Assembly (NCBI GenBank): GCA_023402395.1
Contig: JAEYGI010000053.1
Coordinates: 117,634-181,633 of the forward strand
Direction: 5' to 3'
Length of the DNA stretch: 64,000 bases
Source of the DNA: Bacillota bacterium
Lineage (GTDB): Bacteria > Bacillota > UBA4882 > UBA8346
The notes under the pieces: generated by a model
What the model was told of the DNA's origin: nothing
The model's database searches: none
Seen by the model: the letters and a program-made list of their open reading frames with translations, nothing else
Part shown: positions 59,140-64,000 of the stretch, piece after piece
Position numbering within the stretch: position 1 is the first letter of the stretch
Layout: every line of letters starts with the position of its first letter
Made by a program: the position numbers and the translations under genes

Positions 59140-59484
59140 TTATGAATCCCGCTCCCGCTTCCGTTCGGCCAAAAGCGCGGCCAGTTCCACCCCGTCCAGC
59201 AGGCCGCGCCGGTAGGTCAATTGCTGAAGTTTGGTTTCGAGGTGGCAGGAGGAGGCGTCGATGGCGTTCAGGATCGCGGTTCCCTCGGGATCGGGCAGGA
59301 GGTTGGCGAGGATGGCCAGGAATTTATTATAATCGGCGCGGATCGATTGGATCCCCGGGTCGGGGCCGGATATTTTGAGGGTATATGCGGCGACCCGCTG
59401 CGCGATCAGATCGTCGAGGGATTGATCAGGGTGGCTTGGTTCGGGAGCGGGATGCGGATGGGAATTGGGGGCGGTTGGGGGCAT
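59140..59484 (-). CDS. small helical protein, DUF6809-like (divergent)
   Basis: 114 residues. A Pro/His-rich N-terminus is followed by LDDLIAQRVAAYTLKISGPDPGIQSIRADYNKFLAILANLLPDPEGTAILNAIDASSCHLETKLQQLTYRRGLLDGVELAALL. The protein at 61020-61394 has the same layout (LDYLVMERVAEFSDKIL, MDKFLKILENMLP, LIYRRGLEDGAELIRIL). The C-terminal YRRGL.DG block also links them to the proteins at 6460 and 59843. GGGAGG precedes the ATG. Function unknown. Confidence 0.65.
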   Translation of the reverse strand: MPPTAPNSHPHPAPEPSHPDQSLDDLIAQRVAAYTLKISGPDPGIQSIRADYNKFLAILANLLPDPEGTAILNAIDASSCHLETKLQQLTYRRGLLDGVELAALLAERKRERDS

Positions 59485-59589
59485 GGGAATCGGGCCTCCC
59501 TTTTAGTCTAACTAATAATAATCAATAATCAAAACCATTTATAAATGCAATTCAAAGTTGTCGATTTGGATCGAAAGCCTTTGGCGCCA

Positions 59590-59820
59590 ATCTTTTTTCT
59601 TTTTGACCGACCAAAAAGAAACAAAAAGTCGCCGAAACCAGCGTGGTTTCGGACTTCCTGCTTATTCATCCGGTAACGGTCGTCGCCATCCGTGGCAGTA
59701 CGCAACCGCACCAAGTGAAGCTTCGGGGCCGACCGCTGTTTTCCATCCATGCAAAAAAGCGGCGTGAATGACCCTCCATGGAAGGCGGGTGCATCCTTTT
59801 TAACTGCCTAAAATCATTTA
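59590..59820. repeat. long dispersed repeat C (copy 2)
   Basis: Matches 6120-6330 over ATCCGGTAACGGTCG, GGCAGTACGCAACCGCACC, CGACCGCTGTTTTCCATCC and GGCGTGAATGACCCTCC. It lies directly downstream of the DUF6809-like gene at 59843, as copy 1 does for the gene at 6460. Confidence 0.8.
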
Positions 59821-59842
59821 CGCTAATTCGTTTCCCTGCCGT

Positions 59843-60151
59843 TCATGGAACCTCAAGTTCTTCATCCCGTTTGATCCGTTCGACCCAGGAGCCGAGGATG
59901 ATCCCGTCCATCAGCCCCCGGCTGTAGATCAGTTCGTCCTGACGGTTCATTTGAGCGGCGCGGCTGCAGTCGAAGTCTTCGAAGAGCGCGAGTTCTTCCG
60001 GGCCGAGGCTGGGAGCAAGTTGTTGCCGGATTTCGTCCGATCGTTCGCCCAGTTGTTGGTATTCGGGATCGGACGGGAGGAGTTTGTCGTGGATTTTCAG
60101 GATGCGGTCGAGGATGAATTCGTAGATGCCTTGGCTATCATCGCCGAGCAT
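59843..60151 (-). CDS. small helical protein, DUF6809-like (paralogue of 6460-6768)
   Basis: 102 residues: DSQGIYEFILDRILKIHDKLLPSDPEYQQLGERSDEIRQQLAPSLGPEELALFEDF then MNRQDELIYSRGLMDGIILGSWVERIK. It aligns end to end with the 102-residue protein 53 kb away. The ATG at 60151 has AAAGGAGG 8 bases before it; the open frame runs on to 60382 through repeat D, which is not part of the gene. All-helical and acidic, no signal peptide. Function unknown. Confidence 0.72.
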   Translation of the reverse strand: MLGDDSQGIYEFILDRILKIHDKLLPSDPEYQQLGERSDEIRQQLAPSLGPEELALFEDFDCSRAAQMNRQDELIYSRGLMDGIILGSWVERIKRDEELEVP

Positions 60152-60222
60152 GATTGGAACCTCCTTTGGATGGGAAGTTTGTAAGCACATTATGATAGAA
60201 TATGAAAGAAGTTCTGTAAGAT

Positions 60223-60457
60223 TTGCCGGATTGGTTGATGCGCCGTGAAAAGCGTCGGATTTCGTCGTTGCTCGGTCTCTGCGGTCCTCACCGTACATCG
60301 AGTACGGTTCCGGTCCTCGCTCGGTCGCGCCTAGAACTCCTCGCTTTTGACGACGCGTATGTTGAACTGCTAGTTCAACCAATCCGGCAAGCTCATCCCG
60401 GCGCTGTGAAAGCGAAGCGCCGGACAGTTACCAAGTGACTGAAGATGCTTTCCCCTA
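60223..60457. mobile_element. non-autonomous, MITE-like repeat D (copy 2)
   Basis: Inverted ends TTGCCGGATTGGTTGA (60223-60238) and TCAACCAATCCGGCAA (60375-60390), then the conserved GCGCCGGACAGTT tail. It matches 32365-32667 but lacks its central 75 bp. It lies just upstream of the DUF6809-like gene. Confidence 0.7.
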
Positions 60458-60679
60458 CAATGGCGATTTGGCTGCACATTGCTTGGGTAGCATCTCAAAA
60501 CAATTAAATCCCCGAAAATGGGATAAACGAGCCCAGTATTCTTCTCCGCACGAATCCCATCAATTACCTATCTTTGCAACACGATCTCTTCTCTTCCGGT
60601 CATGTTCTGCCAGGAACCCGAAACACTTACCCTCTTCTTCGAAGCATCTCATGGACCCACAAAAATTACCCGGAAGAGT

Positions 60680-60985
60680 CTAGGGATGGACGCGCGCCGC
60701 TTAGTGATATGGACTCACTCAGCGGTCGCGATCGGAGAACCAACCCTGAAGGCATCCTGCCCGGATGGCAGGGGCCTATCACGAGGCTCCCATGGTCATG
60801 GATGCCATGGGATAAAGGGAGGTCCAAGGAACCGTCCGGTTCCTGGCGGCTTTTGCGTCGCTTTTGGATCAGACCCAGGATGGGTTAAACTAGCGGAGGC
60901 CAAGGAGGGCCGGGAGCGGCGCTCAAAAGCGACAAATTGGCGCCAACGGCTAGTGGATTCCGTTCCTTGTTTTTGACTGAATATT
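60680..60985. repeat. long dispersed repeat F (copy 1)
   Basis: Shares long stretches with 62790-63240, for example ACGCGCGCCGCTTAG, GGATGGGTTAAACTAGCGGA and GGCCGGGAGCGGCGC. It includes paired arms (GCTTTTGCGTCGC, GCGCTCAAAAGCGAC). Nothing gene-like in 60458-60680. Confidence 0.7.
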
Positions 60986-61019
60986 TAACCCCATGCTCCC
61001 CCTAATCCTTTGAATTCCT

Positions 61020-61394
61020 TTACTCCCCCGAATCCTGGTTCTGGTCCCGGTTCTGGTTTTGGACCTGCTCCCTCTCCCGTTTCGTCAGGATCCGGATCAG
61101 CTCCGCCCCATCTTCCAGGCCCCGGCGGTAGATCAGTTCCTGGCAGCGGGTTGCCATGACTGAGGCGGTTTCGTTGATAGCGGTCAAGACTACCGCGCTG
61201 CCCGGGGCGGGGAGCATGTTTTCGAGGATCTTCAGGAATTTGTCCATTTCGGCGCGGGTCGTTTGAAATTGCGGGTCATTCGTCAGGATTTTGTCGCTGA
61301 ATTCGGCGACCCGTTCCATGACCAAGTAGTCCAGGTAATAGGTCATGGGTTCGAGGGCGGGTTGGGGTTGTGGGAGTTGGGATGAATCGGGCAT
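61020..61394 (-). CDS. small helical protein, DUF6809-like (divergent)
   Basis: 124 residues with a Pro/Gln-rich N-terminus, a helical core (YYLDYLVMERVAEFSDKILTNDPQFQTTRAEMDKFLKILENMLPAPGSAVVLTAINETASVMATRCQELIYRRGLEDGAELIRILTKRE) and a repetitive tail QVQNQNRDQNQDSGE. It is the closest relative of the protein at 59140. AAGGAG precedes the ATG. A consensus promoter (TTGACT, 17 bp, TAAAAT) lies at 61439-61467 on the minus strand. Function unknown. Confidence 0.68.
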   Translation of the reverse strand: MPDSSQLPQPQPALEPMTYYLDYLVMERVAEFSDKILTNDPQFQTTRAEMDKFLKILENMLPAPGSAVVLTAINETASVMATRCQELIYRRGLEDGAELIRILTKREREQVQNQNRDQNQDSGE

Positions 61395-61438
61395 GAGGTG
61401 CTCCTTTTCGCAGAATGATACTTATAGTCTGTAGACTT

Positions 61439-61467
61439 ATTTTATACAAATAGTTACGATCAGTCAA
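61439..61467 (-). promoter_or_regulatory. promoter of the DUF6809-like gene at 61020
   Basis: On the minus strand TTGACT (complement of 61462-61467), a 17-bp spacer, TAAAAT (complement of 61439-61444). Confidence 0.7.
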
Positions 61468-61499
61468 GTAGCAGACAAAATTTAGGAAGTGAAATTTTT

Positions 61500-61709
61500 T
61501 TGGCCGAGGACATCAAGATATTATTCGGGCAGAACTTAAGAAAAATCAGAGTCGCCCAAAAAATTTCCCAAGAAGAATTGGCCTTTCGAAGCGGTCTTCA
61601 TCGGACCTATGTCAGTTCGGTGGAACGCGGGGAAAGGAATATTGCGCTGGAAAATATTCAGAAACTGGCGATAGCGCTTAAGGTTTCGATGAAAGATTTG
61701 ATGCCATAA
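61500..61709 (+). CDS. XRE family helix-turn-helix regulator
   Basis: 69 residues, one HTH_3 domain: FGQNLRKIRVAQKISQEELAFRSGLHRTYVSSVERGERNIALENIQKLAIALKVSMKDLM. The RTYVSSVERGERN form is typical of restriction-modification controller proteins (C proteins) and related phage regulators. No methylase or nuclease gene follows here. TTG start with AGGAAGTG upstream. Divergent from the gene at 61020, so it may regulate the shared intergenic region. Confidence 0.82.
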   Translation: MAEDIKILFGQNLRKIRVAQKISQEELAFRSGLHRTYVSSVERGERNIALENIQKLAIALKVSMKDLMP

Positions 61710-61822
61710 TAAAATCTAAAAAAGTTGACTCATTAATTTGTATAAACCCCGGGATATCATCCCAAGACAATTCTTTCTCCAAAGCATCCTCCTATGTAGA
61801 ATTCTTTGCAAGGAAATCATAA

Positions 61823-62030
61823 ATGAAATTATTCGCTGAAAGACTAAAAGCGCTCCGCATTGAGAAACATGTCACACAAAAAGCGATTGCCAATTATTTA
61901 GACATTACCGATACCGCTTATGGTTTTTATGAACAGGGCAAAAACTATCCGAATATGGATAATTAAGCTTGCAGATTACTTTGAGGTTTCGCTGGATTAT
62001 TTGGTAGGTAGAAGTGATGAAAGAAACTAG
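61823..62030 (+). pseudogene. frameshifted XRE family regulator
   Basis: Starts MKLFAERLKALRIEKHVTQKAIANYLDITDTAYGFYEQGKNYPNMD behind AAGGAAA. It then meets a TAA, while another frame continues as IKLADYFEVSLDYLVGRSDERN to TAG. The two parts together make a complete HTH_3 repressor, so one indel near 61960 has broken it, unless it is a sequencing error. It precedes a terminator and the CRISPR-like repeats. Confidence 0.75.
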
Positions 62031-62071
62031 CTAGGGACTTGATTTAGGTCTTCATAAAAAAGTTATTCCGC

Positions 62072-62102
62072 CGCCTACGTCGCTTGAGGGCGGTTTTTCT
62101 TT
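62072..62102 (+). terminator. terminator
   Basis: CCGCC...GGCGG stem (CCGCCGCCTACGTC then GAGGGCGG) followed by TTTTTCTTT, just before the CRISPR-like repeats. Confidence 0.7.
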
Positions 62103-62393
62103 AATTCCTCATAGGCAGGCTAAAAACGTGACCGATATCAAGGATGGTCGTGCAACACACTTGGTTTCAATCCCTCATGAGGAATTGAAACCACATTTCC
62201 TCAAGAGTAATTGGTTTTGGCCGTTGTGTTTTTAGACTACCTATGAGGAATTGAAACATTTCCGTGCCGGACGATCCGGTGTCGGGAAATATTTTTGTTT
62301 TTAGACTACCTATAGGTAGTCTAAAAACTTTTAAAGTTAGTTATTACAGCGCGGTTACAACAGGTTTCAATTCCTCATAGGTAGTCTAAAAAC
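62098..62393. CRISPR. short, rearranged CRISPR array with internal inversion
   Basis: Repeat is 30 nt, beginning GTTTCAATTCCTCATAGG and ending TAGTCTAAAAAC. R1 62098-62127 is degenerate (25 of 30 match). R2 62164-62191 is a hybrid: left half forward, right half reversed. R3 62228-62257 is perfect but reversed. R4 62297-62328 is a perfect 32-nt palindrome, reversed left half plus forward right half. R5 62364-62393 is perfect and forward. Spacers are 62128-62163, 62192-62227, 62258-62296 and 62329-62363 (35-39 nt). No cas gene is in the window. The repeat resembles type I-B or III repeats of Clostridia. Confidence 0.85.
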
Positions 62394-62569
62394 TCGTCTA
62401 AAATGGCCTTTTTTAAGTCCGGAATTCGATATCCCCGGACCATTACAAGCTGTTTTTTGACAAACCGGCCGTTACGCGCGATTCGCGCTTGTTGTCGATC
62501 CCCCGGCTTTTTTACATCATTGGGGTCGACAGCAAAATAAGCCCATCCTCCTTTTTGTAAAACCGGCAA
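62375..62569 (-). CDS. doubtful small ORF next to the CRISPR array
   Basis: 64 codons with RQQARIARNGRFVKKQLVMVRGYRIPDLKKAILDEF. Its last codons and stop lie inside repeat R5 and it has no usable ribosome site (GGAGG is directly against the TTG). It may be the remnant of a small basic protein. Low confidence. Confidence 0.2.
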   Translation of the reverse strand: MPVLQKGGWAYFAVDPNDVKKPGDRQQARIARNGRFVKKQLVMVRGYRIPDLKKAILDEFLDYL

Positions 62570-62789
62570 CCTCCGCGCGGCTGATTCGCTGATTCCTTAT
62601 GTCCTTAGCTTATCACTCCATCATCTTCCGTGTCGACTATTTTTTCAAATACTAAAACATAAAAAACCCCGCATCAACCTTCGGACCACGATTCCTACAG
62701 AGTATCACGGGCGGCAAATCCCTGGACCCTAGCTTACCTTGTCTCCAAAGCACTTCATAGACCCTCATTCCCACCTGCAAAAGCTCAAG

Positions 62790-63240
62790 GACGGGCGCGC
62801 GCCGCTTAGCGATACGGACTGTCGCGTTCGAAGCGCCACCCCGAAGGCATCCGGTCCGGAGCCAGCACCTGGATGGTGTAAGGTCGAGGCTCCCAGGATG
62901 GGAAAAAGCCGAGACGAGACGGGCCCACCACGAGGCTCCCATGGTCAACGCGGTCGTTTTTACAAACGGCTTTTGGTTTGTAAAAACGAGCCGCCAACAT
63001 TCAGCTTCATTGACAGGGATGCGATGGGATAAAGGGAAGTCCAGGAACCGTCCGGTTCTCAAGGGCAGGACGGCCCAAAGATGAGGCCCCATGGAAGGAT
63101 CAGGCCGAATCCTGGCGGCTTTTGCGCCACTTTTGGATCGGACCCAGGATGGGTTAAACTAGCGGAATCCAAGGATGGCCGGGAGCGGCGCCACAAAAGT
63201 GGCAGATTGGCGCCAAAGCGCAAGCGGATTCGTTTCTTTA
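62790..63240. repeat. long dispersed repeat F (copy 2)
   Basis: Longer relative of 60680-60985. It shares the ACGAGGCTCCCATGGTC, GGAACCGTCCGGTTC and GGATGGGTTAAACTAGCGGA blocks and contains an extra hairpin (CGTTTTTACAAAC / GTTTGTAAAAACG, 62953-62985). No gene is seen in 62600-63240. Confidence 0.7.
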
Positions 63241-63429
63241 TTTTAGGCAGCTCCAAATAAATCTAAATCAGCGTAATCAAATAAATCCCCTTAATCAGCG
63301 GTTCAGACACCTCCCCCACCTCCAAATCTCCCCGCTCCAACCGGTAACGCCCTATCCCCAGCCGCTCCGCCTCCCCGATCATCCGAAGCAACATCTGCCC
63401 CAACCGATCCTGCTTCCTGATCATTTGGA

Positions 63430-63870
63430 AGCGGCCCTGCACCTATCTGTAGCAACACCTGCTCCAACTGATCCTGCTCTCCGATCATCTGGAGCAACAC
63501 TTTTTCGATCTGGAAAAACACTTTCTCCAACTGATCCTCCAATATTTCCATCTAGAGAAACAGTTTCTCCAAATGAAAATCTAATATTTCGATCTGGAGA
63601 AACACTTTTTTCAAATGATCCTCTAATATTTCGATCTGGAAAAACAGTTTTTTCAAATGATCCTCCAACATTTCCACTTGGAGCGACACTTGCTCCAACT
63701 GATCCGGCTCCCGGATCATCTGATCCGACTCTTGCTCCAGATGAAGCGGCCCTTCCTCCAATTGAAGCCGGTCCCGCTCCAACGGAAGCGGGACTTTTTT
63801 GATCTGTAGCGGGAGCCGCTTCAGATGATCCGGCTCCCGCTACTTATGAGGCAACAGCTCCACCTAAACC
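63430..63870. repeat. 21-bp periodic tandem array (copy 2)
   Basis: About twenty consecutive 21-bp units with the same core as 7660-8050 (for example TTTCAAATGATCCTCCAACA, TTCGATCTGGAAAAACAGTT). The minus frame reads coiled-coil heptads but has a TAG at about 63552; the plus heptad frame has several stops. It ends against the IS256-like left end. Confidence 0.8.
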
Positions 63871-63875
63871 AAAAA

Positions 63876-64000
63876 GGGGTGTGTAAAATAAAATGTGTAA
63901 ACTCCTTGCCGATAAAAAAGTAAGGAGAGAAAAAGAAATGGGAATCGATAAAAAAGAACTAAAAGAAATCGTAAAAGAAAAAGGGCTAAAGACCGTTGAA
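63876..64000 (+). mobile_element. left end of an IS256-like insertion sequence (partial)
   Basis: GGGTGTGTAAAATAAAATGT at the boundary of the 21-bp array looks like a terminal inverted repeat, followed 50 bp later by a transposase start. The right end lies beyond the window. Confidence 0.5.
63938..64000 (+). CDS. transposase, probably IS256 (mutator) family, 5' end only
   Basis: 21 codons are present (MGIDKKELKEIVKEKGLKTV and one more), with AAGGAGAG about 9 bases before the ATG. The charged helix ending in KGLKTVE resembles the start of IS256 transposases, which continue with a DI.D.LKDLF pattern. The rest is outside the window, so the family call rests on a short match and the IR-like sequence upstream. 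Confidence 0.55.
   Translation, partial: MGIDKKELKEIVKEKGLKTVE

Noticed and set aside
1..64000. tRNA and rRNA genes
   Set aside because: I looked for GTTCGAATC-type T-loops with acceptor stems and for 16S/23S landmarks and found none that fold.

Overview
The window looks like chromosomal DNA from an anaerobic, spore-forming, moderately GC-rich Firmicute (Clostridia/Limnochordia-like). The evidence is the gene content (SleB-type cortex hydrolase, YwmB, LysM proteins, an EFR1 ferredoxin, a DusB-GreA-LysS neighbourhood), strong AGGAGG ribosome sites with frequent TTG/GTG starts, and many intrinsic terminators. I cannot name the species.

Layout. 0-8.5 kb is accessory DNA: a phosphosulfolactate synthase gene, two AT-rich methyltransferases, an EFR1 ferredoxin, a DUF559 nuclease gene between long direct repeats, small regulators, and several dispersed repeat families. 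It also holds a 21-bp-periodic array and a promoter-to-terminator unit of tandem mini-ORFs. 8.5-13.4 kb carries a B3/B4-domain protein, an EamA exporter, an AraC regulator, a CBS/CorC membrane protein behind a leader with a terminator, and a four-LysM protein. 13.6-16 kb is an AT-rich insert (beta-helix protein, truncated XRE gene, decayed Tn5-type transposase). 16.1-21.8 kb is one minus-strand sulfur operon: substrate-binding protein, DszB-like desulfinase, ABC permease, ATPase, four-domain rhodanese. Its promoter is perfect and overlaps a 19-bp palindrome, and a terminator sits in the leader.

22.2-25.3 kb is a MacAB-type exporter. 25.6-26.8 kb is a preQ1 riboswitch driving a queuosine-precursor transporter and QueF. 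27.0-30.3 kb holds a LarA-type racemase with LeuC/LeuD-type hydratase subunits. 31-37.4 kb has RtcB, a mobile-element-like repeat, a cluster of phased DnaA-box-like sites, SleB, half an AbrB transporter, a cupredoxin and small proteins. 37.5-42.8 kb is an RND pump with a TetR regulator. 43-51.3 kb is a housekeeping block (Nif3-CoaX-HflX-DusB-putative quinate dehydrogenase-unknown-GreA-LysS). 51.6-57.9 kb has secreted and small enzymes (clostripain-like lipoprotein, YwmB, MazG-like, VOC, Mth938, GNAT).

57.9-64 kb is again accessory: paralogous small helical proteins, palindromic and long repeats, XRE regulators (one frameshifted), a short rearranged CRISPR array, a second 21-bp-periodic array and the left end of an IS256-like element.

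Most unusual signals: (1) a five-repeat CRISPR array whose central part is inverted, leaving two palindromic hybrid repeats; (2) about ten DnaA-box-like sites phased at 21 and 11 bp with no replication gene nearby; (3) a tandem array of RBS-ATG-short ORF-stop units between a promoter and a terminator; (4) a DszB-like sulfinate desulfinase with the catalytic Cys/His/Arg spacing inside a sulfonate-type ABC operon; (5) 21-bp-periodic arrays near both ends of the window.
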